DNA of 64,000 nt, taken from contig JADFUC010000257.1 in NCBI GenBank assembly GCA_019722365.1, positions 124,001 through 188,000 on the forward strand. The letters are read 5' to 3'. This stretch comes from Lithospermum erythrorhizon. Its lineage: Eukaryota > Streptophyta > Magnoliopsida > Boraginales > Boraginaceae. The notes beneath the pieces were generated by a model. That model was not told the origin of the DNA, ran no database searches, and worked only from the letters and a program-made list of their open reading frames with translations. The translations under genes were made by a program, and so were the position numbers. Numbering within the stretch: the first letter of the stretch is position 1; each line of letters starts with the position of its first letter. This document shows positions 13,155-24,176 of this stretch, in pieces.

Positions 13155-13162
13155 TATTTATA
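13155..13162 (-). promoter_or_regulatory. TATA box of PPA6
   Basis: TATAAATA on the minus strand in the context CTATAAATACCCC, about 110 bp upstream of the PPA6 ATG. Repeat-derived sequence begins only some 40-50 bp further upstream. Confidence 0.7.
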
Positions 13163-13199
13163 GCTAGATTCCTAGTGCTGCAGCCTCATATATCAGCTG

Positions 13200-15560
13200 A
13201 ACTGTTATACACACACCAAAACAGTAAAATGGAGGATGTGGAATTCTTATTTTAAATGACATAAATTGTTTGTTTAGGGAAAATAAGCGAATTATCACAT
13301 GTTAGAAATGAAACAAGCAAATTATTACTTTTATCTTGTATGTAATAAAGCGATTAGATTTATATGATAAACGTAGTTTTAATTAGTTTTTATTGACAAG
13401 CAAATTAGGTTCAACCATTTGTTTATCTGAGCATTAAATGTATTAAGCTTAACTTTCGTTACAAAAGCATGGCGTAAATTGGTAGTTTATTAAATCAAGC
13501 GTGAAAAAAATCGTACGAATATTTAGAAAGCGTGGTGCTGTTGATATTGAATCGAAATCTTCTAACATTACGGTGTGAAATTTTTGTTCTTTCTACTTGT
13601 GATTTGGCCGGTTTGATTTTGGCCGTCGTTTATTCAATCCTCGAGCACATGGCGTGTATTATTTGGTCAGCGATCTGACCAGTGGATGGAATTCGCGGTT
13701 TGGGCTTTGTAGTCGAATCGCGTAGGTTTGGTAGAACACGTTAAGCGAGAGAAAAAGTATTTAAAATGAATCGATTAAATAACATAAAAGCGTAGTGTAA
13801 AATCGGATATAAAAATATAGAAAAGCGTGGTATAGCATCTGAAAAACATCATTTATAAATATCACGAGAAAAAAATCTGATAAATGAAACTAATAAATTC
13901 CGTTTGTCGCGTTGTTTTGTTCTTCGTCTTGAGTGGCCGTTATGCTTCGGATAAAAATCGCCGATCGTACTAAGGAAGCGTGTAAGCTGATACGGCTGAA
14001 ATCTTTGGTCTTGCCCAGCGTGATCCATTGACCCCGGATGCGCGCCAGGCGAGACCACGTCGGCCAGTCGTCTGATGTCGCTTTTTGAGCTTGCATTATG
14101 CGGATGCGGATGATAATGCCGATGTAGTATTTGCGTATCGGGGAGTGTATGCTTGTAAGAGGCTGCGGCCCATTTGTTATGAAGTAAGAGAAAATAACGT
14201 GTTAGTATATGATGCATCAAAATATAATATAAGGTAATGAAAATGCGAGCTATGACGTAGCTCTTTGGAGGCGGAAGCATCATGTCTACATGAAGCCCGG
14301 GCGTATCAGCAATTTGGAGTTATGCTATTTCCCAATATGAGTCGTTGGCGGAAATGCCAACTAATGTAATTAAGTTAGAGCGTCTGCGTGGGCCCATATA
14401 TGCGTAGGGGACCCGTCGTAGGGTTGAAACGTGGTGAAATTGCATATTAGTCTAGGTGTAATGAATCTTGTCTGATCCGGCTGTCGTGCGAGCTACTGCT
14501 GGCGTATACAAACGTTTGGCGTTCGAGGCGTATGCAGTATGAATAATATGACGTTGGCGGGATGGAGGAGATTGGCGTTGATAAGTTATCCCTCCGATAG
14601 CATTGATCGGCGTTGAATGTAAATTAAATATCCACTCCGATAGCGTTGTATTGGAAAAATGGGCCGAGATCTTCGGCTGAGGTTTAGAAATTGATATAGA
14701 GAAAGAATCGAAACATTGACGGCGCGTTATCGGGCGAGATGAGCATGTGATCGTAGGAGATATCAATTGCGCTCCGGAGCGATGCGTTTCGGCCGTTACA
14801 AGTAAAATTTATTTAATTCGTTAACTTTACGTAATTAATTATTTAATTTCTTAGCACATGTAATTACTATTTAATTCATTCTTATGTAATTGAGTATTTA
14901 TTTTATTTTTATATAATTAATTATTGATACTTCTTACGTAATTAATTATTTAATTCGTTTCTTATTTAATTAAATATTTAATTGTCTTATGTAATTAATT
15001 CATTAACACATGCAATTAATTATTTTAATATTTCTTATATACTTAATTATTATTTAATTTATTCGTATGCAGTCAAATATTTAATTGTCTTAATATAATT
15101 AATTTATTTTATTAGTTCTTATGTAATTAATTATTTAATATTCTTGTAAATTAATTATTTAAGTAAATTTTTTATGTAATTAATTATTTAATATTTATGT
15201 AATTAATTGTTTCGTATTTGTATGTAATTAATTATTTAATTAGATTTGTTGTGTTTCACATAAGCAAACCTTGAGTTAATCTGATGCTTTATTATCATGG
15301 CCGAGATTACATTGTGGTTTATTTATAGCGTTGGAAGAGTGGATTTGGCTACTTATCAATGACGTGGGTATAATTCGAGCACATTCTGCTTAATGGCGTG
15401 GCGTAATTGACTTTGTTGAGGGTAAAATAGTCATTTTGCATTCGCGTGTTAGCATTTGGTGTGTGTATATTGTTCATTATATTAGCCGTCCCCATCGAGA
15501 ATTTTCTTGTAAGATCATTTTTTTGTGTACTAATTGTCTCTTGAATTCTAATCTTGATCA
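13200..15560. repeat. Duplicated 2.3-2.7 kb unit, copy A
   Basis: Shares ordered landmarks with 17280-19945: CAGTAAAATG followed by AATTCTTATTTT near the left end, AAATTGGTAGTTTATTAAAT, an array of TAATTAATTATTTAATT, then TTTATTTATAGCGTTGGAA, ATTCTGC, AGGGTAAAATAGTC and TGTGTGTATATTG at the right end. The central 13.5-14.8 kb part is CpG-rich and matches copy B less well. No protein family is recognisable in either strand. The orientation of the two copies is the same. Confidence 0.7.
14805..15245 (+). repeat. AT-rich tandem array, copy A
   Basis: Imperfect repeats of about 25-30 bp built on TTCTTATGTAATTAATTATT followed by TAATTCA, roughly fifteen units. The same unit forms the array at 19185-19555 and, in reverse complement, the one at 18540-18770. 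Confidence 0.85.
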
Positions 15561-15880
15561 TTGAATTATTAATTTTTATCTAATGATTTATATTAAATTG
15601 GGTAGAGATTAAGGTAATTAACGGTTTCGGAGTTACTTATAAAAAAAAACTTTTTGAAAATTACATGCGTGATCTCAAATCTGTGGTTCATGCATTTTTT
15701 TTAGTCTTAACTCTTTTTTTAATTTCACCAAATTATGTATTTTCTTCCGTTTTATCTTTTTATTACATTTCGTTAGTAGTGTTTTTAGGTCTATTTTATC
15801 GAAATTTAAATTTGAATCATCATGTTCTTTCTATAGAAAAGTATTTTTTATAAGTATGGAATACATTTGTGTTATAAGTA
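15561..15880. other. AT-rich spacer, nothing recognised
   Basis: T-rich sequence between repeat copy A and the ~265 bp tandem array. One 62-codon open frame at 15665-15853 is hydrophobic simply because of poly-T and has no family feature. Confidence 0.5.
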
Positions 15881-15889
15881 TGGTATATA

Positions 15890-16735
15890 TCAATTATACA
15901 TAAATACCATAATCTTTTTAATAATGATATCCATTATTTTTCAAAATTTGATTCTATAATAGTAATACCATCATTGAAACACTATAGGCTCATAGTAGAA
16001 AAATACCTCATTTATTTAATACATTACAATGTAAATAAATATAAATAGTTTTGAATGTGTTTTGTTATCTCTTATGCATAAGAATTTATATGAGAAATTA
16101 GATATGTCTAAATACCATATATATCATAAGTATAAGGCGTAATATTAATTGTACAAACATACCATGTTCTTTTTTCAATAATGTATCCACTTATTTTTTA
16201 AAATTGTCATTATTACAATAATGTGTTTCTATAATAGTAATAGAATTGTTGAAATAACATAGCAGAAAATACTTCATTTATTTAATCCCGTATAATGTAA
16301 ATAGAATACAAAATAATATTTTGAGTATTATTTTCATTAGGTCTTTTTACATAAGAATTTGTGATAAATTAGATTCGAATAGGTGTGGAGCATACGTTGC
16401 GTAATTATAATTATTTATCTTATCGGTTTAGCAGATAAATACCATTGCATTCTTAATAATGGTATCCATTATTTTCATAACTTTGATTTTTAGTGTGTTT
16501 TTATAATAGTAATATTAAAATACATAACAGAAAGTACCTTATTTATTTAATATCATATAGTACAAATAAAATACAAAATACTAATATTTTAACATTTATT
16601 TTGTTATGTCATAAGAGTTTATGAAAAATTATCTAAAAATATGTCGAAAATACCATTTATTAAATTAAAGGTGTATATGCGATAATATGAAATACCATTA
16701 ATTATTATTAATAATGGTATCGTTATTATTACTAC
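15890..16735. repeat. Diverged tandem repeat, period about 255-280 bp
   Basis: The landmark AATAATGGTATCCATTATT recurs in variants near 15921, 16176, 16457 and 16712, each followed by TATAATAGTAAT, then a CTTCATTTATTTAAT-like word, TAAATA and a CATAAGAATTT-like word. That gives just over three units of 255, 281 and 255 bp. Confidence 0.8.
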
Positions 16736-16739
16736 GTAT

Positions 16740-17280
16740 TATATACTTTTAAAAATATGTATGAGGATGTCATTTTTATTAATTTGGGCTCAATATTTAT
16801 ATTTGTTAATGATGTATCATAGCAATTAACATTGACACCATTCCCGTTTCTCGGCCCCAGCATAAGTTAAGCGGCCGCTTTGATACAGATTTTCACGCTC
16901 ATTATATTATGAAATTTGATCTTTTGATTTAATTAAAAATTTGTAGAATTAAATAAATCTTGTTTTTAGTCTGATAATACAAGCGTTTTTACAACGGCGA
17001 AATAATGCTTGTTTATAATATATGGTTTTTAAGAGGCATGGTTTTTAAGTATGAATGGAATCTCAAGGATTCCATGGCTTGAAAGATCACCATGCTCTGA
17101 ACCATGGCATTTTCGATGATTTTTGATATTTTGACGAGTTTGCTTCAATTTTTGGATTTTATGATGATATGATTTTTACTAGAGTGTTTAGAGAAGCAAT
17201 GATGATGGTTGAATGGTGGCGATGGGGATGGGATCAGGTGGTGGTGGGTGGACGTGGGTTAGGTTTGCTGTTGGGAGGTG
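16740..17280. other. Spacer with GATGATGG-rich segment
   Basis: AT-rich at first, then a G/T-rich low-complexity stretch (17195-17290) of GGTGG and GATGG words just before repeat copy B. No gene seen. Confidence 0.5.
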
Positions 17281-18539
17281 TGGATTGGTGATGGGGCGTG
17301 TGGTGTTTTATGGTTATTCTTCTTATACTTGTCGCGGCGTATACAGAACAAAGCAGTAAAATGAACGAGACAAAATTCTTATTTTCACATAGAATTTTTA
17401 CAGTTCTTTGTATGAAAACAAGCGAATTTCGCATTAACTTGTGGGAAAACAAGCGAATTTTTTAATTTCAGCTTGTACAAAACAAGCGAATTGACACATG
17501 CTTAAAAGCAATAAGTCGGTCGTTTATTATTAAAAGCGAAGCGTTTGATTTATTGGGCATTTTAATTACGAGCTGGCGACGATAGAATTCTTCTTTCACT
17601 TCTAAACGTAAGCGTAAAATTGGTAGTTTATTAAATTGGTAAGGTAATTTGAGGCCCAAAAATAGTAAAGTGAATCGTAAGTTGAATAATGTTATCGTAT
17701 TTAAACACCCAGTTAAAAATAGTAAGTGTGAATCGTAAGTTGAATAATGTTATCGTATTTAAGCAGCCATTAACATATTTGAGAAATATTAGCACAAATT
17801 TGAAATACGACATTAATTATTAATTATTGAAATTATGAAATTGAAATTATTAACATTAATTATCCAGCATTCGACTAATTATCAAAATTCGAAATTTATT
17901 AGCATTCGAAATTATTAACAATAAATAATTATCAACATTGAATTATAAAAATGAAATTATGAAAATTAAAAATTATTAACATTGAAATTATAATTAATAT
18001 TATACAATTCGTAATTAGCGAAGGTAGTCTTGATATAAGTACTTGATTGAAATGATTACGTGGTTATAAAGCGAAATAGATAATTACGACACATTGGTAG
18101 CATATAAGCGTAGAAGAAATTGACACATTTAGTATCTGAAGCATGTAAGGCGAATTCGACTTGTTTTCAAAATCGTTTGGAAAAATCAGGTCGATGTGTC
18201 CCAAAATTTAGATATCTAAATTCCTTACAAATTTCTAGTATTTCATATTTTACCATATTTTATATTTCGTAATGTTATCATTTTTTTACCATATTTTATA
18301 TCTCGCCAATCTAAAATTAACCATATTTTTTATAATAACATATTTTTATCATAACCTAAAATTTTATCGTATTTAAATGAATTTTAAATTAAATGAATTT
18401 TATCATGTCTAAGTATTTCATTTGTTTAATGATCCGTACTTATTACACAATAAAGCAGATTTTTGTGTGTTTGTTGATACTTGGCGTAGTATTAGGCACT
18501 TTGACTGTTTTATATGTAAAACCTGATACAAATTGAATA

Positions 18540-18770
18540 CGTAAGTACTTAAATAAATTAATTACATAAGAATGACTTAAATAATTAATTACATAAAATA
18601 TTAAATAATTTATTACATAAGAATGAATTAAATAATATATCTACATCTGAGAATGAAATAAATAACTAATTACATAAAAATAAAATAAATAATTAATACA
18701 TAGGAATGAATTAAATAGTAATTCCGTAAGAAGGTAAATAATTAATTACATTAGAAATAAAATTGAACAT
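18540..18770 (-). repeat. AT-rich array, inverted arm
   Basis: Units of AAATAATTAATTACATAAGAAT type, the reverse complement of the 19185-19555 array. The two arms are about 420 bp apart. Confidence 0.8.
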
Positions 18771-19184
18771 AATTGAGAAATATTAACAACAATTAGAGAA
18801 ATATTATGATAATTTGACAATTAAATATCGATTAATAAATATAATTTCAATAATTTTTATAATATTTAAGACATAATCTCGATTATTTGTAAGAAAAGTT
18901 TATTAACATAATAATTTCGAAATATTTAAGAACATAATCGAGTTAATAACAATTTTAAAATCAATTTTAAAATTAACGTAATTTGATAATTAATACGTAA
19001 TTTCGTAAATCATAGAACTAACAAATAATTGTCGTCTTGTTGTCTGACTAATCGTTTTACCAATTGACGTTTATGATAATCGTAGGCTCGAGGTCGGTTG
19101 TTTCTGAGAAACGGCCGTGACTCTATTCGACATTGTCTTATTTAACAATCGTAGGATCGATTATTTAGTATTATTATCGTTTTT

Positions 19185-19555
19185 ATGTAATTAATTATTA
19201 AATCACTATACGTAATTAATTATTTAATTCATTCTTATGTAATTAAATATTTAATTTCATATGTAATTAATTCATTCTTATGCAATTAATTATTTAATAT
19301 TTAACATATCTTGGTATTTAATTAAATTCTTATGTAATTAAATATTTAATTTACCATATGTAATTAATTCGTTCTTTTATGCAATTAATTATTTAATATT
19401 CTTATAAAATTATTTAATTCATTCTTATGTAATTAAATATTTAATTATCTTATATTATTAATTTATTTTATTCATTCTTATGTAATTAATTATTTAATAT
19501 TTATGTAATTAATTATTTAAAGTATTTCTTATGTAATTAATTATTTAATTAGATT
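19185..19555 (+). repeat. AT-rich array, direct arm
   Basis: About thirteen units of TTCTTATGTAATTAATTATT plus TAAT. Same orientation as the array at 14805-15245. Confidence 0.85.
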
Positions 19556-19945
19556 TCTTTGTGTTTACATAAACAAGCAGTTAATATCATCTTTATTATC
19601 TAACAAACACAAAGAAATAAATTTGCTTATTGTGTAATAAGCGTACCAATGAATACGACTTTATTGTATAATAAGCGGCATAATCGATTTGGTGATATGT
19701 TTATAAAAGCAGAGATTCGGTAGTTTATTTATAGCGTTGGAAAAATTCGACACATTCTGCAATGACGTAGGCGTAATTCGACATTGCAATGGCGTGTGCA
19801 TCGACCGACATTGCAAGCAGCGTAGGGGCATATTATTTCGTTCGAAAGGGTAAAATAGTCGTTTAGCGTTGGCGTGTTCTTTGTTTTAATTGTGTGTATA
19901 TTGCTTTTATCTTTGTCACGTCGCTTTGTATGGATTATTCTTCTG

Positions 19946-20840
19946 ATCCTTAGTAAGCTACAATCTTTGCTTTCTAAATACATCATTTATTTAAATTCGA
20001 TTAAAATAGTGTCAAGATAGATTAAATTCACACTCCAAAAAAATATTGACACCTTTGAACATGCATTAAACAAAATACATTGTATGTCCGAATTCGTGTG
20101 AAGTCAATATTTTGATAAAATATTATAAGGATCGTTCTCGGTTCGTATACCGTTTTTTATACCACTTTACAAGGCTACTAACATGGCGCGTCACGCCGAT
20201 TCCTGATCAGCGGGTTAAAGGCATGATAAAGGTGGGGGAGAACCAACTTCATTACCAAAGCATACAATCATACATTCTCGAATACCTTTTATCTTTTACT
20301 TTACCGTAAGGAGCCGGATAAGGCGAAAGTCTCTTTAATTTATGTTCTTTCAATTTTTGAGGACACATCAAAATTACGGAGTAATACTATATCTAGTCAT
20401 CATTATAAATCACCCAGAGTACAAAAGTTTATGATGATTAACTAATAAATGAGTTAAAAAACTTCAATACTTCTTCTATGCATTTTTTTAAAGACCATTT
20501 AATTTTGCACAATATTTTTTAAAAATTGAATTTATCTCATAAATATAATTTTTCCTTCAATTTTTTTACATAATCTGGTAAAACAAAACCCTAAAAAGGA
20601 GATTATATTTTAGTGGAATCGTCTTTGGATAAAGTGATGGAGGGAATATGTATTGGATTGAGTTGGATCTTAAGAAATTAGGTTGGATAAGATGGGTCGT
20701 AGAGTGCGGTTTATGAGATAGTGTGCGTACGTAATTTGCTTTAAAATTCAATTTTTTTAAAATAATATGAATATGTATTTGGATTATTTAAATAGTCGTT
20801 CTATTTCATAATAATAATAGTAGGTAATTAAATAAATAGA
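19946..20840. other. Spacer, no gene recognised
   Basis: Contains a lone weak copy of the PPA6-intron word CACCTTTGAACATGCATTAAAC (near 20050) and several short frames without family features. The segment 20150-20300 is less AT-rich but I cannot assign it. Confidence 0.45.
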
Positions 20841-20841
20841 T

Positions 20842-21020
20842 TACTCACTCCATCATAAAATTTAAGAAACATTTATTTTTTTCACCAATATTAATGCAAA
20901 TTCAAATGACACTCTCATACATTATTTTCTCAATTTTAATTCACTCACAAAGTCAAAAGCAGATCTAATTTAAATTTTTATTTTTTAACAAAATTCTAGA
21001 TTTTATGATAAAGTAAGTAC
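20842..21020. mobile_element. Stowaway-like MITE upstream of TIN1
   Basis: 179 bp with imperfect terminal inverted repeats: left TACTCACTCCATCATAAAAT, right end complement TACTTACTTTATCATAAAAT (17 of 20 alike). TA at both borders. Lies less than 100 bp upstream of the stress-type promoter site at 21098. Confidence 0.65.
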
Positions 21021-21097
21021 ATGAAAATACTAAAAATGACAAAAAAAAGCATGTAGATTCCAATGATATGGAATATTGCATCATTCTCTCGTCTCTC

Positions 21098-21121
21098 ATT
21101 GGTCAATTCCTCCACGTCATC
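21098..21121 (+). promoter_or_regulatory. ER-stress-type element: ATTGG-N9-CCACGTCATC
   Basis: ATTGG at 21098-21102, nine bases, then CCACGTCATC at 21112-21121. Known plant ER-stress elements combine ATTGG (reverse of CCAAT) with CCACG, and the bZIP28/bZIP60 core reads TGACGTGG on the reverse strand, which is present here. It sits about 50 bp upstream of a TATATATA box and fits an ER-stress-induced gene. Confidence 0.65.
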
Positions 21122-21168
21122 ATCTTCCTCAAATCTTCACCACAATAATTAATTTATTTGTTTTTTTT

Positions 21169-21176
21169 ATATATAG
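21169..21176 (+). promoter_or_regulatory. TATA box candidate of TIN1
   Basis: TATATATA followed by GTCCC, about 50 bp downstream of the ATTGG/CCACG pair. Implies a leader of roughly 500 nt before the ATG at 21708. Confidence 0.55.
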
Positions 21177-21323
21177 TCCCTCTAATTATATTATCCAGAA
21201 GCATCTCAATCCCTCACTTTTATCAACCTTTTTTGTTTATTATTATTAAAACCAACTTTAACCCATAATTTGCAATCAAATTTCCAAACATTATTGTACC
21301 AGATCATATTTTTTTCATCTTTA

Positions 21324-21690
21324 GGTAAAACCAACTTCATTATTGCAAAAAGATAAGACTTTTTCGATTTTGAGGTAAAACCAACTTCATTATTGAAGGA
21401 AATATTAAATTTTATAGATCATAAGGATAACCAAGTTCAATATTGAATTAAAGATTAGATTTTTTTGGATTTTGAGCTAAAACCAACTTCATTATTTAAG
21501 AAAAGATCAGATTTTTTTTTTTTTTTGAGGTAAAACCAAGTTCATTATTGAAAAAAGATCAATTTTTATTTTTATTTTGAGGTCAAACCAAGTTCATTTT
21601 TTTTAAAGATCAGATTTTTTTTTGAATCTTGAGTAAAACCAAGTTCATAATTGAAGGAAAAGATCAGATTTTTTTGATTGTGAGGAAAAT
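21324..21690 (+). repeat. Minisatellite, about 51 bp unit, in the TIN1 leader
   Basis: Seven units beginning with GGTAAAACCAACTTCATTATTG or a variant at about 21324, 21374, 21424, 21474, 21528, 21580 and 21631, each followed by an AAAAGATCAGATTTTTTT-like tail; an eighth partial unit runs to the start codon region. The period is 50-54 bp. Confidence 0.88.
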
Positions 21691-21707
21691 CAGAGATTGT
21701 TGGTAAT

Positions 21708-24176
21708 ATGATGATGGCTAGAAAAATGAGATTCATGAATTTTGTTGCAATTGGTTTGGTGGTGTTGACAATTGAAGCATCTTTCACAACAGCTTATATT
21801 GCTCCTGGACCTGCATATCCAAAACCCATCTCTGTAACTACTTTTATCTTTAGCTTAATTTTATCAATTTTTTGTTTTTTTGTGTAGAAATTGTTGTTGT
21901 TGAACTTGTTTAGAATTTAGAAATTTGATTTTGCTATTGAAAGTTTGATGCTTTTTAGAATGAGAATTTGATAATTGATATGTTATGATCATATAGTTTA
22001 GCTTTATGTACGGCATAGTTGATGAATATGTTTAGGTGGTATTGATATTTGCTATATTTTTTATGAAGTACTACCTTCATTTAAAAAAGATTGTCGAGTT
22101 TGATTTTCAAATGTCAAAATTAACAATTTCGCTGTCTTGATTGGCACATAAACTTTGATTTTAATCAAAATTATCATGTTTACGGTAAAGTAGGTCGAAA
22201 TTCTAATTTTTGATACATTTTTCTCGAAATATATACAACACATACAAAATATGTTTTGGTTTTCTTATTACATTAGCTAAAACTTATTTATTCTTGTTCA
22301 TTCTTATTGTTCAAAATTTTAAGTCAAATTCAAAAGTAGACTATTTTTTTGAGATGGAGGGAGTATTTTGTTTATCTGAATTTGGCTGGCTTGTTAACTT
22401 AGATAATGTAATGTAGTTTGATTGCCTGAAACTAAATGGTTGATCGATTTAGAGTTCATTCGTTGTTTGAACTTATAGGATTTGAAGGACGCGATTGTTA
22501 AGGGAATGGGGTTCCAATCAGATGATTTTAAGATATCAGGGTTTGATTTGAGGGATGTATTGGTGGGGAAATCAGTAGCCTATGAATTTGATGTGGAGAT
22601 AGATAAAAAGGTTCTTCCATTAAAGCTTTTGGAGGATGTGAATAGGTGGGAGTATGTTGATTTGCCAATTTTCCAAATGGAGGATCAAGTGAGGCCTGGT
22701 GATGAAAAGGGATTGGTCGAAAAGGAAAAATCGGAAGAAGACATGCCTGTTTTGGCTCCCTTTCAGTTGGCGGGACCAATGGAGCTCTGGATTCAGGATG
22801 CCAAGGATATGAGGATTTCCCTTCCAGTAAGTTCTCTTGTTTCTGATTCATAACCCCTCCTGAAAGACAGATGCATTTGTGCTTGATTATATAGATGGTT
22901 CGATTGTTGATAGATTATTGGAACTTTTCTGAGTTATGATTATTTGATATGATTGCAGTGTCAATAGCATAAATTTAGTTTGAATGTCCCGATTTGAAAT
23001 TACAGGGGTAAGGTTGCATACCATCCGATCCTTTACGGCCTTACCCCACTTATGCAGGAGACTCTTAAGAGGCATTGGGGCATGTTAATGTCAATTTCTC
23101 AATTTGAAATTCATTATGGAGTCAAATTGTGAGGTCTATTTTTAGGATCGGTGTTCTGGAGTAGCCATTGTGTTTATATTTTGGACAAGATATTATAGTG
23201 TTTCTTATGTTGCAAAGTCACCAAAGTGAGGTTGGAGAGCTTAGAGTTCAACTAAAAATTTCCTGCTTCAGACTATACAATTGTTGCTTCTTCCTTTTTT
23301 TCTATCTTTCTCTTTCCCTAGTTTTATTGTTTCTTTAATGATACTATGCAGCATGATGTTGATGCTGGTGTGCTTAAGAAAGTGGTCTTAGCAGATGGGG
23401 CGGTGGTCACTGTTAAGGGTGCTAAATCAGTCAGCTTGCGTCATCCTATCCAGTTTCCGCTCCCCTTTAATCGTACAAACAGTGGTTTTGCATCTGGTCT
23501 TTTGACTTTAGCAGAACGTTTACGCCATGCTTCCCGTGCTCAAGACAGCCCTCTCCTATCCCTTCGCATTGTTGGCCCAACATCCCTCACTTCCCCTTCT
23601 ACATCATCAGCATCCTCCAGTAACAAACTGAAGCTTAAGCGCCTTGCTCCTGGCCTTGTTGAGCTGTCTTCTGTACCCAAGATCAAACCCATGAGAATCA
23701 ACTCCGAGATTGATATCCAAGGAGAAGCAACTGCTCTTCGTACACCTGACCACTTCACCTCATTATGGCCGCTGACATCAATTAATGGCTCCAATTCCAA
23801 CTTGCTTGGGTTTGAAACACTGCTCTCCTCTCTACTGGGTGATAGAGGAACTAAAGAGGGTTCCTTTAAATTGTTGAAGGCTGATGTATCTGCTCAGACT
23901 TTTGTGAAAATAGGTTTTGGTGTAGAGAAAAAATTGAAAGAAGGAGATGAACCCATTTTCCAGGGGTTACCTGAGTGGAGGACTAAACCCGAGACTGTAA
24001 GGATGCATTTCGAAGTGTTGGCTAAAGTCGATGGGAAGAAGATTGTGCCGGAGAGAGTTGTTCAGGTTCTCCCTACAGCAATTGAGGACACCGCGTCACC
24101 AAATGTACTTCTTGGAAATGCGACTATGTCGAACGCTCCCATTGTTCACCCACCTCCAATTCCATTCACCTTATAA
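21708..24176 (+). CDS. TIN1: TUNICAMYCIN INDUCED 1-like secretory protein
   Basis: Three exons, 21708-21833, 22479-22826 and 23352-24176, giving 432 residues with GT-AG junctions in frame. Residues 1-30 form a signal peptide (basic start, then MNFVAIGLVVLTIEASFTTA), so the product enters the ER. The body has no catalytic motif known to me; conserved-looking blocks include DLKDAIVKGMGFQSDDFKIS, GPMELWIQDAKDMRISLPHD and PEWRTKPETVRMHFEVLAKV. I recognise it as the plant-specific TIN1 family, which in Arabidopsis is induced by tunicamycin and affects pollen surface structure; the biochemical role is unknown. Start: three ATG codons in a row at 21708, 21711 and 21714; the first is used here. The ER-stress-like promoter element and TATA box upstream support the identification. 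A MITE sits in intron 1. Confidence 0.8.
22069..22365. mobile_element. Stowaway-like MITE in TIN1 intron 1
   Basis: 297 bp. Left end TACTACCTTCATTTAAAAAA, right end GATGGAGGGAGTA, whose complement TACTCCCTCCATC matches the left. Typical Stowaway CTCCCTCC ends with TA borders. Confidence 0.72.

Larger units (their letters stand above)
17280..19945. repeat. Duplicated 2.3-2.7 kb unit, copy B
   Basis: Same landmark order as 13200-15560. Differs by an extra AT-rich inner part (17800-19180) including a reverse-complement AT array, and by many small insertions and deletions. The right part, from TTTAATTAGATTT near 19540 to TGTGTGTATATTG near 19895, aligns with 15235-15470. Confidence 0.7.

Noticed and set aside
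13849..14283. 144-codon minus-strand frame
   Set aside because: Lies inside the CpG-rich repeat unit, has no recognisable domain, and an overlapping shorter frame is equally open; likely chance.
14805..19555. AT arrays as a CRISPR-like or centromeric array
   Set aside because: Units are short, diverged and without unique spacers; the context is a plant nuclear genome and the arrays are far too small for a centromere.
22528..22851. 107-codon frame antisense to TIN1 exon 2
   Set aside because: Covers the same interval as a well supported spliced exon on the plus strand.
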